DNA of 64,000 nucleotides from Toxorhynchites rutilus septentrionalis (GCF_029784135.1 NC_073745.1:309456834-309520833); one strand, 5' to 3'; counted from the first letter of the stretch, positions 10,435-23,438 are shown. The notes: a model not told the origin generated them from the letters alone. A program made the numbers and translations.

Positions 10435-12431
10435 GTGAAGTCAAAACGGAAGGATAACAATGGGTTGCCCGCGGAAATGTTTCTGGGCAACGAGGATGTT
10501 CATTCAACTGCAGAAAAATGTAGATTGTTTGCAACTCACTTCAAAAGCGCATTCAACGACACGATTTCGTCAAGAATCTTGGACGCTTGTAGAGATACAC
10601 CAAGAGATGTGTGCCATCTGGGAAACCTCGAGATCACACCGAATCAAGTGAAATTCGCCATAAACAAATTGAGATGTTCAATATCCAGTCCTAATAGAAT
10701 ACCTACCTACATCCTTAAAAATGTTGTGACGAGTTGGTTTCTCCACTCACGTCCATCTTAAATCTGTAATTAAGGCAACGCTGCTTTCCCACAAGCTGGA
10801 AGACGTCTATCATGTTTCCTGTGTTTAAAAAAGGGGATCGGCAGAATGTTGAGAACTACAGAGGAATAACTTTGCTTTGCGCCTGTTCCAAGGTTTTCGA
10901 AATTCTTATGAACGACCTACTTTTCGACTCTTGCAAGAATTACATTGCCATGGATCAGCACGGGTTTTATCCGAAAAGGTCAATTACCACGAACCTAGTT
11001 CAGTTCGCATCTTTTTGTATAAAAAACATTGATGCTGATGCCCAAGTCGACACCGTCTACACAGACTCGAAATCTGCCTTCGATAGAGTTGATCATGGAA
11101 TACTGTTGGAACGATTAGGGAGAATCGGTAACTCCGCGGATATTATCAGCTGGTTCAAATCATACCTCTTAAATCGTAGGATCACTGTTAGCATTGGGTC
11201 GGTAACTTCGGAACATTTCTCGAATTTATCTGGCGTGCCACAAGGGAGCAATCTGGGTCGCTTGCTATTTTCAATATTTATTAATGAGCTATCTGTCATA
11301 CTACCACCCGGTTAGAGACTGTTTTACGCTAACGACGTCAAAATCTACATGGTCATGAGGAGTATTGAGGACTGTTACGCTTTACAACGGCTGCTGAATC
11401 GTTTTACTGAATGGTGTACACGGAACATGCTAACGCTAAGCATTAATAAATGCAACGTTATCACGTTCCACCGCAAGCTCAATCCAGAATACAGAATACG
11501 ATTACGCAATTGACGGACAGTCTCTCGATCGTGTATATCAAGTTCATGATCTCGGGATCATCCTAGACTCAGCATTCGCCTTCCGATCACACTACAACGA
11601 CATTATTTCTAGAGCTAACCGCCAGCTGGGATTCATGTTTAAAATATCCCAAGAGTTTAACGACCCACTTTGCCTCCGGTCTCTATACTGCACTCTGGTG
11701 CGATCGATTCTGCAATTTAACTCAGTAGTTTGATGCCCATACCAGTCAACATGGACCGCAAGAGTCGAAGCAATACAGAGGAAATTCGTTACATATGCCC
11801 TCCGACGTCTTCCGTGGCGAGATCCATTGAACCTTCCCCGATACGAAGATCGATGCAGATTGCTGGGACTGCAGACACTGGAACAGAGAAGGAGTATTGA
11901 CCAAGCTGTGTTTGTTGCAAAAATTTTCAACGGAGAAGCTGACGCACCGGAATTATTAGGACAACTTAACATCTACGCTCCTGAACGACTGCTTCGCCAA
12001 CGAAACTTTCTGCTTCTTGAGCCCCGAAATACTTTGTACGGCCTCCATGACCCTGTGCGATTCATGTCGGCAAGTTTCAATGAAGTTTTCGCTCACTTTG
12101 ATTTTGGTTCTACTGCGTCCGCATTCAAACACAGACTCACAGAACTGAATAGGATGAACCACTGACAACGACATTAACTATTGACAAGGGCCCAGTTCCC
12201 AATCAGTTTTATGTTATTTTTTTATGATTTGACCACAGTTGACGCCTATTATTATTTACTTTATATTTGTTGTGTTCAAAATGTGCTGCTTTTTTATACT
12301 TATATATGTTTTGCATGTGAATGAAAAGATATGGGGTTTTGGCCTTCTCTTTTTGGTTTTTCCCCATCTTAATTCATTAAGACATCAAAAAGTCAGATGA
12401 ATAAATAATTTTTGTCCGCAAAAAAAAAAAA
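10435..12431 (+). pseudogene. Jockey/CR1-like non-LTR retrotransposon, 5'-truncated and broken
   Basis: The plus strand encodes reverse-transcriptase blocks in order: KGDRQNVENYRGITLLCACS (from about 10830), QHGFYPKRSITTNL, VDTVYTDSKSAFDRVDHGIL, GVPQGSNLGRLLFSIFINEL, then a stop near 11315 and, in another frame, FYANDVKIYMV where a YADD box is expected. The thumb/C-terminal part follows (WCTRNMLTLSINKCNVITF; later DPLNLPRYEDRCRLLGL... at 11827-12165, with a stop). The part 10435-10761 is the region just before the RT. Frames change at least near 10760, 11315 and 11500, so the copy is dead. The 3' end is an A-run near 12420-12431. No endonuclease domain is present, as expected of 5' truncation. 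Clade is by motif resemblance only. Confidence 0.8.
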
Positions 12432-12479
12432 TTGCAGTTAATTTTAGAAAAAAAATGGTCACACACGATAATCACAAAG

Positions 12480-12818
12480 TGTTCGATGAGTTCATTCAAG
12501 GTATTGAGTTTAAGTCGTGATTTCATTCGCGTGATGTGTCCAATGTTCAATATGTCCAATCACCGCAACCTAAACGGCCGTCTTTATCACATTGCACTAG
12601 CAGCAAACGATCTATTTGATTGTGGCAATGTCTATCACGACATCGGGCACAATGTTTGGTCGTGTACCTGTTTCCATGTTGGTAGCTCTCAGCTTTTCAG
12701 AGCACTGAGGGCACAATTGGAAAATACCGTTCGGTATATATTAGATAGTCGCGATTCTAATCTTCTGCTTCATCTATACCTGTTTTCTAGAAACGCCGAT
12801 GTGATCGTTTCATGATGT
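12480..12818 (+). pseudogene. I-superfamily LINE C-terminal fragment
   Basis: The frame ending at 12815 reads LSRDFIRVMCPMFNMSNHRN, LYHIALAAN, FDCGNVYHDIGHNVWSC and LLLHLYLFSRNADV, a clear relative of the last 120 residues of ORF2 at 50366-54049 and of the minus-strand fragment at 6451-6843. Only this tail is present. It begins a few tens of bases after the A-rich end of the previous LINE. Confidence 0.8.
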
Positions 12819-13600
12819 TTCATCCGTTGTATCAAAGTTGTGCCGACTAACCAGTCCATATGGATTCCAGCATACCACAAATTCTACCTCCACGTCAACC
12901 GGAGTCCCGCCCGATCTACGAAGAGCGGACGGGCAATCCATCCGCTCGTTCGTACTACGGTGAAATTGGAGAATCTCGCCTATCTAACTAACTTTTTAGA
13001 GATTTATAATCTTGGAAGACCTTCAACAGAGTAGTTGATTGCAGGTCATTCAACGCCTCGTAGTTTACTAGACTTCTGTCCAGTCTTCGGAAAGCAACGC
13101 GGTGCTAATGTGCAACTTTTTGTTTTGCACCCAGTTGAACTCTCACTCCTTGCGCACACCTGCGCCCGGACGAATCAACGCGCACCGAAACAAAGTTGAA
13201 ATGTTTTGTTTCAACACCGTTCGCTTTAAAGTTCGAACATCCTTTCTGCACCTTACACCGGTGTATATGCCCAATTTTAAACCGCGCTCGAATCTTGTTT
13301 GTCTGCTTTGCTTCCTCTGTTGAGGCGGTGCGTATGGAGACGCGCTGTTGTTTTTATACTTTGCTTAGAACGAACGAAGACAAAGCGGGCGCTAGAATCT
13401 GATGTGTATGTGTGTGTGTGTATAGAATGAGACGCGCATCACACAAGTGAGAAGAAATGTTTAGTATCTGAGTTTTGCGCCGGGTACATTTTGCGCTGTC
13501 GTGCTGATGAATTTTGTGCTCTTCGCACAAAGATAAAATACAAGTTTTCTTTGAACACGTGATGAAAATTAAACTCAAGCGCAGCGCTGAGTTTGTTTTC
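12819..13600. other. Unassigned region with promoter-like and repeat character
   Basis: No gene recognised. The stretch 13060-13420 is richer in GC than its surroundings and ends in a short TG microsatellite (about 13400-13420, gtgtatgtgtgtgtgtgtat). It resembles a regulatory fragment of a retroelement, but I could not define LTR ends. Confidence 0.25.
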
Positions 13601-13890
13601 TGAAGATTGCTTCTGTCGTATCTCTGTAGCTTGTCGATTGGGACTGCCCACACTATCATGACGAAGGACCTGGGATTCAAGCCGTACAAGAAACGTAAGG
13701 TTCACGAGGTAATGGCAGCTACAACGAAAAAGAGGCTGGACAGAGCCAAACTGATATCCAGGCGTGGGTACTCCCACTGGTATTTATCGAGGAAAACGTG
13801 AAAATCAACGTGGCGCACTATAAGACAGAGGTTCTGGAGAAGTTTGTGCATAAACACCCACAGCTGGATACAAAGAGAGGAAGGCTTCTG
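13601..13890 (+). pseudogene. Mariner-type (IS630-Tc1-mariner) transposase fragment
   Basis: 13607-13800 encodes a helix-turn-helix tail and linker (IGTAHTIMTKDLGFKPYKKR, then KRLDRAKLISR). About 13770-13870 encodes, in a different frame, a C-terminal block PLVFIEENVKINVAHYKTEV. The DDE catalytic part normally between them is gone, so this is an internally deleted remnant. It is related to the minus-strand fragment at 15392-15830. Confidence 0.65.
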
Positions 13891-15391
13891 TAGCAAAGTG
13901 TGCTACGACAAAGAAGATACATACGGAAAATTTTTGTGCTAGTTCGGATATGGAAGAGCAGTGGCGTCGATAGCGTATGCGTGATGCGTAGTGATGCGAT
14001 AGCGTGATGCGTATATACAATCAGCACTGCGAATTAATTGACACAACAATGAATAAAAAACAGCTAAAAAGAAACATGTACCGTAGGAACAATATTTAAC
14101 TTAAGAAAACATTGTAACATTAATATATAAGTATGTAGGCTACATTTGTTTGACGAAAATGAATAAATAAATAAATAAAAGATACACGATTTTATGGGTG
14201 CAGAAATACCCCTACATTAACAAATATTTCACCATTCGGCATACACCATATACGGATAGCAAAGAGAGAGGGGTGCAACTAGACACTTCCGCCACGGGTG
14301 CAGAAGCCACTGTGGAAGAGTATCCTTAGGGCGATTTCACATTATCCGGTTTCTGCCGGACCGGTTTCAAAAAATAGCCGCGGTTCATCCGCTCGCGGAT
14401 AATCGAGGCTCTACTGTATAATGATTTATAAACGGACGGGGTTAATTTGCAATATCTCTTCTCTCCACAGTGTCCGTACGAACGAACGCTGCATTTACAT
14501 TTCGAGCGAGTGATTTACGCACGCCTAAATTGCAGCAATATATAAATATTATACCTCACGGCTACACCCATTTCTAGGAATAGAATATTATGGATAGAAA
14601 TGTACAAAACTTCCAATTTTTGTTAATTCAAACCATTTATGGATTAGAGGATCGTGATGTATAAAATATCTAAAAATTCTCCGAGAATTTCCAATTCGAC
14701 AAAACAGTTATCAACTTTTAAACTATTTCATAAAATCGTGACATGTTTTCTGATTTGGTAAAATTTCAAGATTTGGAAAAAAATAGTTCTTCGTCTAAAA
14801 TAGTTGATTTAGGTGAATTACAAAGGCAAAATATCTTAAAACTGTAGAAAATTTCTACGATACTCCGTTGGAGTTGAAAAATGGAAGGCTAGTCTAGGAG
14901 AAACATATCAGTATTATATCAACCACTTGCCCTAAGATTTCATTTCCAACAGCACGGAACGTGAGCACGAAACGTGAGCTTATCTAGCCGTTTCACTATG
15001 CTGAACGAGCGTTAGGTTCTATGTTGTAGGTTTTGGCACAGTCTAATCACTACGAGTGTGGTTCAACGTTGTAGGTAAAAGTCAAAATCCATTCATGAAT
15101 GGCCAGAGATTTAAAGTAACACCAGTAAAAAAAAATCCTGTTCATATAGATTACAGGAGTTCTTAGTTATTAGTCCTTCGCAAAGTTTCTTCAGCATATA
15201 AATATTGTTTTGTTATGGAGAACATAGCAGGTGCATCTAAGAATGTTTGATTGATTGGTCTTATTTTCGGTTTTATTCACTGAATAAAATTCTTCATAAA
15301 AAATATGAGTTTTTGATTTTTTTTGGGCTTACTTGTCCCATTTTTATTTCTGAAATATTTGGTTAGCCTATGCATAAGTGAAACGGGAACC
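13891..15391. other. Repeat-rich AT stretch without genes
   Basis: Contains a short imperfect tandem of gcgtgatgc/gtgatgcga units near 13972-14012 and an AT-rich tail with aataaataaataaataaa (14160-14178). 14335-14410 (ttcacattatccggtttctg... then a cgcggataatcg block) has the look of a worn MITE end. No coding sequence recognised. Confidence 0.35.
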
Positions 15392-15830
15392 TTATTTGTA
15401 CGATGGTGCAAACATTGTCACACATACGGTACTCGTCTGTACGTAACTTGGCTTTTCTAGTATATCTAACCTTATCGGATGTAGTGTCCAACTCGTCGGC
15501 ATAGAATCCCATGTTTTCAGCGGTCGAACTGTTGGAGAACGTAAAGTACTTCTAGTCGTCCATAATGATGATGACATCCGGCTTAAAGTACTTACGGCGC
15601 AGCTTTTGGCGCTTCCCCAGGATTCGCTGCAGCTCCGTCTCCGTGTGCTTCGGTCTGGATGCGTTTCACGCCCTCCGCCTTTAGGGTTCTGAACACCGAG
15701 ATCTGCAACGTGTCGAACTTCCTGGCCAGCTTCCTGGTGCTGGCGTCAATTTTGTTCTTGGCGGCAGCTTTCAATTGTGTCCGCTTGGCATCATAGTGGT
15801 TTTTTGTTATTGGCCATTGGCCCTCCAGCG
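15392..15830 (-). pseudogene. Mariner-type transposase fragment
   Basis: On the minus strand 15774-15592 encodes KAAAKNKIDASTRKLARKFD and LQISVFRTLKAEGVKRI (DNA-binding region). From about 15590 to 15400, in other frames, it encodes the catalytic-core block PDVIIIMDD followed by YFTFSNSS, GFYADELDTTSDKVRYTRKA and KLRTDEYRM. This is the order of a mariner transposase, interrupted by frame changes and lacking the C-terminus. The first catalytic Asp appears preserved (MDD) but the copy cannot be functional. Confidence 0.7.
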
Positions 15831-16329
15831 TTGAATCGAGCGATCATGATCTAAATTGTGGGTTTCTTGTGACCCTCCATCAAAAAAATGCCTATGTTCC
15901 GTGCCCTTCATCTTAAGCAAACGAGCAACGCCCACAAAGAGGAGAACAAATCTACACACAGATGTTTGTCTCTCTTTCTCTAGAGCGTGTTGCGGAAAAC
16001 GTGACATGAATTTAGTCAAGCTTCTCGGAGAATCCATCGTACAAAAGTGAGAAAGTTGCGGTGGGCAGAACATACAATCAGGATGCCAGATGCTCCCCGT
16101 TTAAACAGTTCTCCTCAACAACTCAGATGGGACCCGATGGAGAGGAGCAAAGTGCGTTGGTAATCAGATTGGGAGGCCTGTGGATACTACGCCGCGTAAG
16201 TAACTGTCGGAATAGAGCCCACTACCGAAGAGAATAGAAGCGACTAGTGGATACAGCTCGCATCATTAGAACTCTAGCCTGCTGAAAGTAAAGCATGTAA
16301 GATTCGGAACGAAATCCGATATCCCAAAA

Positions 16330-16500
16330 TGATTCTCGTGCTCCCGTGGCCGGGTGGCACGAGGCTTGGACAACATTCGACGAGGACCTCCTAGCACTCG
16401 GAGTCTTTGAGCGATTTGTGTTAAGAACCATCATCGGCGGTGTGCAGGAGGATGGCGCAAGGAGGCGAAAGATGTGTAATTACGTAATAAATGGCGGTAG
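16330..16500 (+). pseudogene. Non-LTR retrotransposon C-terminal fragment
   Basis: A plus-strand frame from about 16340 reads WHEAWTTFDEDLLALGVFER followed by FVLRTIIGGVQEDGARRRKM, the well-known post-RT block of RTE/Proto2-like LINEs (ERKxLRxIFGGV...). Only about 50 codons remain. A minus-strand RT fragment of a similar type is at 40700-40990. Confidence 0.6.
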
Positions 16501-17325
16501 GTCAATATAAGCGAAGTCATACTAAACGGATTCTACTGTATTGTGAATTAGGCTTGTAAATATGTTAAACCAAAATAATCAAAAAAAAATAAGGGAAATG
16601 CGCCATGTTTAATTTGACCAAATTTTGATCGTAACACCCTTTACATCTTGATCGTTTTCATTTTGACGTAGGACTACGTATAACCTTTCAATATAGGGGC
16701 TCATTCCAATATTTCGGTGTGAAAAAGTGTTCAGTTTTTGAACGCTAATACCTCCTCAATTAATGAATGGATTTTGGTTCCAAATACACACATTGATAGC
16801 AAATATCTTCAGCAATTATTTATATGCTACACATTACGGTTTTTCAGCTCATATAAAGTTCAAATTGATGAAAAAAATGATGAGGAAAATTGGAAGAAAG
16901 AATTCCCTACTTTCCCATACATTTTGTCTGCGCTCCCGCAGCAAACAGCTTTTCATTACAAGCAACCACGGGTACGGGCGAAACGTACGTATGGGTGAAG
17001 GAGGGAGACAAAAAAGTCACAGAAGGGTTGTGTCCAAGACACGACCGCATAGTTGACGTAGGATTCCGTTAGGTTATCTGTTGATTTTGGATATGTTTGA
17101 AGAATTACATAGTTAAACTCTTTGATAATGATTTGATGGCCCTGAAAAGGGCCGGTTTGTTTGGCTTTTGGGTATTGTTTGTTCACTCCACCAGTGTTTA
17201 CCAAGTGATGATGGCGTTCTGTATTTTGTACGGATGAAATAAAGAAAAAAAATCTCCAATGTAATATAAGATAATAACCAATACCGAACACAATTATCAA
17301 TTTTTCTCATCAGTAAAAACATGTT

Positions 17326-17526
17326 CCCCCCCTCATATCCCCTCCTTTTCCTGAAGAAAATATGTCACCCTTCTAAATTCGAGTCGACCGCGAGTAATCG
17401 GTTTCCTATATTATTAACATTAGAATTAAGGAAAAATGTATATATACTAGTAACAATACAGTAAGGAGTTCGGCTCCTTTAAACCTATGTAACTGAGCCT
17501 GTAAAAATAAACGATTTAAATAAAAA
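17326..17526 (+). mobile_element. LINE 3'-UTR-only insertion (I-superfamily tail)
   Basis: About 200 bp matching the 3' UTR of the intact LINE at 54190-54390 (tccttttcctgaagaaaata, gagtaatcggtttcc, ggctcctttaaac, gtaactgagcctgtaaaaat) and ending in an A-run. The target duplication aaaaacatgtt is present at 17315-17325 and 17527-17537. The homologous site in repeat copy B (60533-60543) carries a single uninterrupted aaaaacatgtt, i.e. the empty site. Confidence 0.93.
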
Positions 17527-17976
17527 AAAAACATGTTACTTTAATATAGAGAAAACATATTTGAAATGTAAAAGGTAATTTTTACTTTCTGAGTGTTTAT
17601 TCAACCCAATGTGAATTTTAATTGGACTAACAACAACTAATTCTATATGCAGAGCATATGGGAAATCACTTTTTCTAATATTTCTTCACTTTTCCAACAA
17701 AACAGACAGCTTTAACCAAATGACCCGTTCTCAAGCGGGAACACACCTTGGTTTTTATTTATGAAAATTGAAATGAATCGTTTCATATATCAAGTCATTT
17801 TTAACACAACTGCTATCATATACGATTTTACACTTACGATGAAATATATGAAATTATTTGAAATTTCATGAAGCGACCAACATTAAAGTTGCAAATTTAA
17901 ATTTTATTTACTAGAATTAATCGTATCACTCACCTTACTTGGAATATAAAAATGCTCCCGACTTTCATATATTTGC

Positions 17977-18200
17977 AATGCCGACCTTGGTTGTCTCTGT
18001 TAGGGAATACATTTCAGTGGGAACAAAAGCTCCCCCTACTTTTATGTATTTGCAATGCCGATTACCCCCAGGTAGTTTGGTTGTGATGTCTCTGTTAGGG
18101 AACACATTTTGGTGGGAGCAAAAGCTCCCCCTACTTTAATGTATTTGCAATGCCGATTTCCCCCAGGTAGCTTGGTTTTGATGTCTCTGTTAGGGACCCA
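17977..18200 (+). repeat. Tandem array, about 95-bp unit, in repeat copy A
   Basis: Units start aatgccga at 17977, 18054 and 18149 and share tgatgtctctgttagggaa, aaaagctccccctact and catgtatttgcaatgccg-type blocks. The first unit is shortened to 77 bp by loss of the ttcccccaggtag part. The same array with three 95-bp units is at 61026-61265. Confidence 0.85.
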
Positions 18201-18494
18201 CATGTGTCGTCAATTTCGATCAATCAGAAGTGGGTATTTCCGTTAGGATAGGGGTTGAGATTGTTCAATTGTTCAATAGTTCAATTTTCAATAGATTCAT
18301 GACATATATTATTTTCTTCAATATAAAAAATTGTTATGAAATGCCGAAATCGATTGACACAAAAATTCATCAATCCATCATGAAAGGACTGAGCAATAAG
18401 CGTTTGAAATTGGACAATTTTCACGATGTGCTCAATTTTCGATCTTCAATTTGTACCTCAATATGTTCCCGAAAGACGTAATCCTACGTCAAAA

Positions 18495-19440
18495 GAGATT
18501 ATAAATGAATATAGGCGGTCGCTACAACGTTAACTATATGGCTATAAAAAGTGAGCGATGGTGGGGCTTGGCCACATTCTATCATTGGACGCCACGCAGG
18601 AAAGACGCTATCTTGAAATTGATTTTCAGCATAAGAGATATCGCTGCACTTGCCGGGGATGTATGCGGTACCATACCGCAAGAGTGAGAGACAGGAGTTT
18701 CAATGGGATGTGGAGCAGGAGAGCCTATCAAAGTGTGTTAAAAGCGGTGGAAGCGTCGTGCCGGGTGAATGAGTGGCTAACAGGGCTCGATTTAATAGAA
18801 TGCTGGAGTTTTTAAACGGTTTTATTTAGCTGTGACATATTTGTATGTTTGTATGTAACATCTTTGTCTATGGCGCGGTACCACATCAATTGAAATATGA
18901 CCCCTTTGCTGTTGAGCGATTGATCTGAAATTTGGAACACATCTCTATCTCTGCAGTCATTATAAAACTGCGTATTTCATGATCTTGAAAATCCAAATCC
19001 AAGATAGCGACCGCTACAAAATGACGGATTACATATTTTCTCAAAGCCCCATCAATATGGGTATCAAATGAAAGGAATTGACTAGTAGAACACAGTTATG
19101 AAAAATGCAAATCTATGCTCCATGATATCCGAATAATGGACACCCCTTGGTGTAGTCCTACGTCTCTCCGGTTATGTCTCCGACATTACCCACCCGTCTT
19201 TTTTTGCCAACAATCGTAGAATTCCTGAATTTATAGAAGCTATTGCGAGTTCGCAACCTCAATACACCCAATTGTCCACAATTATGGCCAAACGTCAAAT
19301 ATAGAGCAAAAGTGCGTAAAAATTCCAGCTATTTGGGATGCAGCAGAAATACCGTTCACTTACGTAACGTTTACACCCGAGTGAAGCCGTGGCAAGGGAT
19401 GAAGGATTTCGCCATGTGTTCAATTATGAAGCCAGTGTTA
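18495..19440. other. Unassigned repeat-derived sequence
   Basis: No gene recognised. The right part contains worn interspersed-repeat sequence ending at the inverted 13-mer near 19153. Confidence 0.3.
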
Positions 19441-21791
19441 TTTTATACAATGTTTCTTTATTTCTTCTCATTTTCGAAAAAAATCGCTTTCATAATTTAC
19501 TTCTTTCCCTCTTTATCTTCATTAAATATAATAAGAATATATAATAATTTTATTATTAGTGTTCATAATAATAATAATAATAATAATTGTTTCCTTTCTT
19601 GCTTATTTTCCTTTTTTTCTTTTCCGCATCATCCCTTCGTTTATTTTCACTGATGTTCAATTACTTTGTTTTCCATACTGCGTTCGACATTCTTCACGAT
19701 TGAATACTCATTGAAGCGAACGTAAAATATTCAACTAGTGTGTGTGTACTTGTCCGTGTATAGTCTTAATAACCATTACCTGGTATCCGTTCTAACTGTC
19801 TATTCCTTTTGATTGACATTGAACATGATAAACAATGAAGCGACGATGATGTTGGATTATTCTGTGTGTATCGGTTGGATCATTTTGCAGCAAGAGGCTG
19901 CATCTTCTGCACCTTCCTCGCTCTAGTGTATGATTTGTTTGTTTTTTCATGTTTAATCTGTTGAGTGTCGAGTATCACTTAACACACGTAAAAAGTGACG
20001 AAATCATTCGGTGTCGTCCTGGTAAAATAATCATATGGTAGAAGTATGTTACTTTAGTTATGATATGAGATCATTTTGAACGGGTTCTCTCCTCCGATGT
20101 GTTTTGCGCCTTCGCTCTGGAATTCTTGCCTTGTATGTAGGGGCACAAAAAAGAGGACGTTTTCAATTTACTGTTCTGTTCTAACTCTACACGCGCGCGT
20201 TTCCATGATTGCTTTTTATTGCTACAAAATATATTTCTTATAGATTCTTACACAACAGTTTCCTCCTACCCTCCATTTTTTTTTGGCATTGCATATACTT
20301 TCTTGCGGGTTTTTTTTGTTTCTCTTGTAAAGTTTGAAGAACTAGTTTACGTTTTATCTTTCTGTTCGAAGCATCAGAGATTACTCGATTATGCTTTCAC
20401 GTGTGTTGTTTTCTGTAGATAAGGTGTGTGTGTGTGTGGATCAAAAGTATGCACAAAGTCTCATATATGGTAGTTTACGAGAGAGAGTCACGCTCGCAGT
20501 CAAACGCAAACAATGTATGTGGGACAAACTTTCTTTTGGGTTTTATACAGTAGTTTCTTCTCACTAGTTATGGGGGGAAGTAGTCTTTAAAATCTACAAG
20601 CCTATCTCATTATCAATACGTATCTTAATTGTCTCAATATCTAATGTCTTTTGCTTCACATTGTTTTTTTTCTCTTGTTATTTGTTTGAATTTTGTCTTG
20701 GTTGTTCCGAAAAATATATATATGTATATATAACTATCTTATTTCACTGCCTCTACGATTTTTTTCTTGTTCTTTTTAATTTAACAATAATTTACATTCA
20801 AATATGGCCTCATACGATTTTTTTTCTCTTCTTGCTGCAGAACGATTTATGTGACTTGTCTCATCCCAGCTGTTTGCTAGTTTCTGTTCAATATATCAGT
20901 ACCATTGCTGTATACTTCATTGATAACTGCAAGATATTTTTCTGTGTTTTTTGTCAATTTTTATTCTTCTATCCGGAAAACAGAGCGCAATTTGGAAATA
21001 GAATTTTTTGGACTCTGTTTGCCATGTGGAAAACAATCTTTGGTTACGTAGACCAAATAACAATCACCGTTTTTTCTTTTCTTTTTTTTTACTTTGGGTT
21101 GGATTTGTTTTTCTTTCGTTTTGGAGTGCACACAATTAGCCGAATCGATTCATCACTAATCGAAACAGAACAGAAAAGTGGGAACATAAAAATAAAACAA
21201 ATCCGAACGAAATTGCTTAAAAAAACTGTAGTTTATTCTTCCGTTATTTACTGTTTAAAATAATTTTCCATGTATTTCATCGTTTGAGTATTCACTACTT
21301 TTACGCATGCTTTACGTGTTTAAGTTTTTTAATCAATATGGCAAATTTATCTTCTCCTACCTTACAGCTTATGACGTCTTTTCGCGCCCATTCTCCTCTC
21401 TCTCGGTCATCATTATTTTTGTTTAATTTTTCAATATGCTGATTGAATAACATTTCTACGCTTGCGTTTTTTTTTGTTTTGTTTTTACATCTATTATTAA
21501 TGGGTTTTGTCTTGTTTCTACAGAGCAGAGTTCAAAAAACGAAGGTTCAGAGAAAAAGGGGAAAAACCAACAGAATCTTCTCATTTCGTTCCTGTTGGGC
21601 TGCTGCTGCTGCTTTCGCACTCCATATGGCCAAAAAATATTCGCGTGCGCACAAATGTGTTGCGACAATTGTTCTTTTCCGTTTTTTTGTTTACAATAAC
21701 TAAACCACGAGAGATTGATCTCGCTCACAAAAAAAATGATGCTTAAACCTAATGTATAATTTAATGACAATAATCGTTACTTATATGCTTA

Positions 21792-21792
21792 A

Positions 21793-21822
<30 letters not shown>
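21792..21822. repeat. (GT)n microsatellite
   Basis: About 15 GT units in the putative Tet 3' UTR ((CA)n on the gene strand). A second CA/GT-rich patch is at 21890-21925 and a third at 22945-22962. Confidence 0.95.
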
Positions 21823-21823
<1 letters not shown>

Positions 21824-23438
21824 TGTGTTTTAACGTTAGTTGTTGTTGAATAGATTCACTTCATTTCACTCTGCTTTCAATACGCGCGCACACCCACACA
21901 CGGTTTGCGTGTGTGTGCGTTTCTGTGAGTGGGGGAGGTTTCACTTCGCAATAAATAGTTAAATAAGGTTGTTTTTTAAATAATTAATGATTTCGTTCTC
22001 GTCCGGTGTTTTCCTTTTTTCAGAGCGAAGAACAACACGTGGCTGCTGCTGTTCGCGGCTAATGTCTTTTACATGTTTCATTTCATGATTCGAGAGTGGG
22101 GACAAGAAAATTAAAACTATCAATAATCAAAGCGTGTTTACGCGTTACACTACTACACAGGAGGAAACTACTTAATAGAAAGAACAAACAAATAAAGAAA
22201 AGGTAGGTAACTAGAGACTAATTAAAATATTAATACTTTTTCATCTTTGAATTTTTTTATCGTTTCTTGAATGTGGGGATGTTTGTGAACTGTGCACACA
22301 TTCACATTCATTCGCATTCGTATCATTCACTAAACCTACTCAAACTAGGGTACAAAATATGTATGGGAAATGATGAGGGAAAGTATCAAAAACGATTTAA
22401 TCTAGGCGCAATCGGTTCGCGCTTCTCTCGAGCGCAAGATTTGTGGGACAGAGAGAGACAAAATAAAACTCTTAAATATTAATTTGCTTTAAAACGATCT
22501 TACGAGAGATCACACGGATCACACGCTTACTGAGAGGAGGTTATGCGTGATCGCTGCGGAAAGAAGGAATTGAATATTTACAGGAAAAAATATAGGAGGA
22601 AAAAGTAACAGCTGTTTTTCATAAACAAATTTTGCACAATGGAGCACAGCAGGCTGGGAGGAGATTGACAGTTCTCCCCCCGACCGGAAAATTTCGAGCG
22701 AGAGCAGTATTCGCATTTCGTGTTTTTTTTTCTTTCGTATTGTTTCATCAATAGTAAGTAGTTTTGGTGGTAAGCAGCAAAAAATCAAGGAGATTAATGC
22801 CAGGAATGGCGGTCCGGACAGTAAGTATTTTTGAAGTTGCGAGAAAAGAAGCAATTTTTGAGTGTATTTTATGCGCATTTTTGATAATATACAACCAAAT
22901 TTGATTTGTAAGTTTCATTCGGTCTGTGTGGATGTCTCTGTTGAGAGTGTGTGTGTGTGTTAACAATTTGTTTTTGTACTTTTGGCTTCGATATAGACTT
23001 TGTTTTGCTTTTCATTTACTTTAAATTTGCTATTTTTTCTCATCTAAAATATTTGATTTCTGTTCAAAAGTTATTTTTGATATTTTTTCTATGATGATTA
23101 GTGTATGTATGTGTGTTGCGCTTGTTGTTGTCGGTCTGATAAACGATTAGAACTAATTAGAACAGAGATTTTTTGCGTGAGAATTTAACGATTAAGAAGA
23201 GTAGTATTAATCTACGTCTACTCTCATCTTAAGACGGGAAATAACTAAACATTTGAACAAGTCAAAGAAACAATGAACGTGGTTTGATGTGTCTTCTTTT
23301 CTTCCTCCCATCAAAAATACTGGAACGTACGTATCGACGATCCTCACACACTCTTTCTCTTTCATCATCCGCGAATCCTAATATGATCTGATCATTTCAC
23401 TTGATCGATCGATCTATCTCGGTTATCCATCCAGTAGC

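Larger units (their letters stand above)
17011..18494 (+). repeat. 1.4-kb interspersed repeat family, copy A (interrupted by a LINE tail)
   Basis: Matches 60123-61553 along its whole length. It opens with aaaaagtcacagaagggttg and a small palindrome gtgtc-(ca)-agacac, continues TTGACGTAGGATTCCGT (17053), contains about 95-bp tandem units (17977-18200), and ends ...cccgaaagacgtaatcctac at 18490. Its end segment gacgtaatcctacgtcaa is the inverse complement of the TTGACGTAGGATTxCGT block near the start, giving subterminal inverted repeats. No transposase is encoded. The class is unknown to me. Confidence 0.75.
16660..19165. repeat. Outer repeat with GACGTAGGACTAC inverted ends, interrupted by the 1.4-kb repeat
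   Basis: gacgtaggactac at 16664-16676 faces gtagtcctacgtc at 19153-19165. Between them are an AT-rich left part (16677-17010), the 1.4-kb repeat copy A (17011-18494) and a right part (18495-19150) with a tract around 19060-19140 (atcaatatgggtatcaaatg) of interspersed-repeat character. Whether the two ends belong to one element is an inference from the inverted 13-mers. Confidence 0.4.

Noticed and set aside
13060..13480. Possible solo LTR
   Set aside because: No matching TG...CA ends or target duplication could be defined.
17977..18200. Regularly spaced repeats as a CRISPR-like array
   Set aside because: Units are contiguous 95-bp tandem copies without unique spacers, inside an interspersed eukaryotic repeat.
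20661..21263. 200-codon plus-strand frame rich in Phe/Tyr/Leu, resembling a membrane protein
   Set aside because: Produced by T-rich sequence complementary to the A-rich Tet 3' UTR; no conserved motif.
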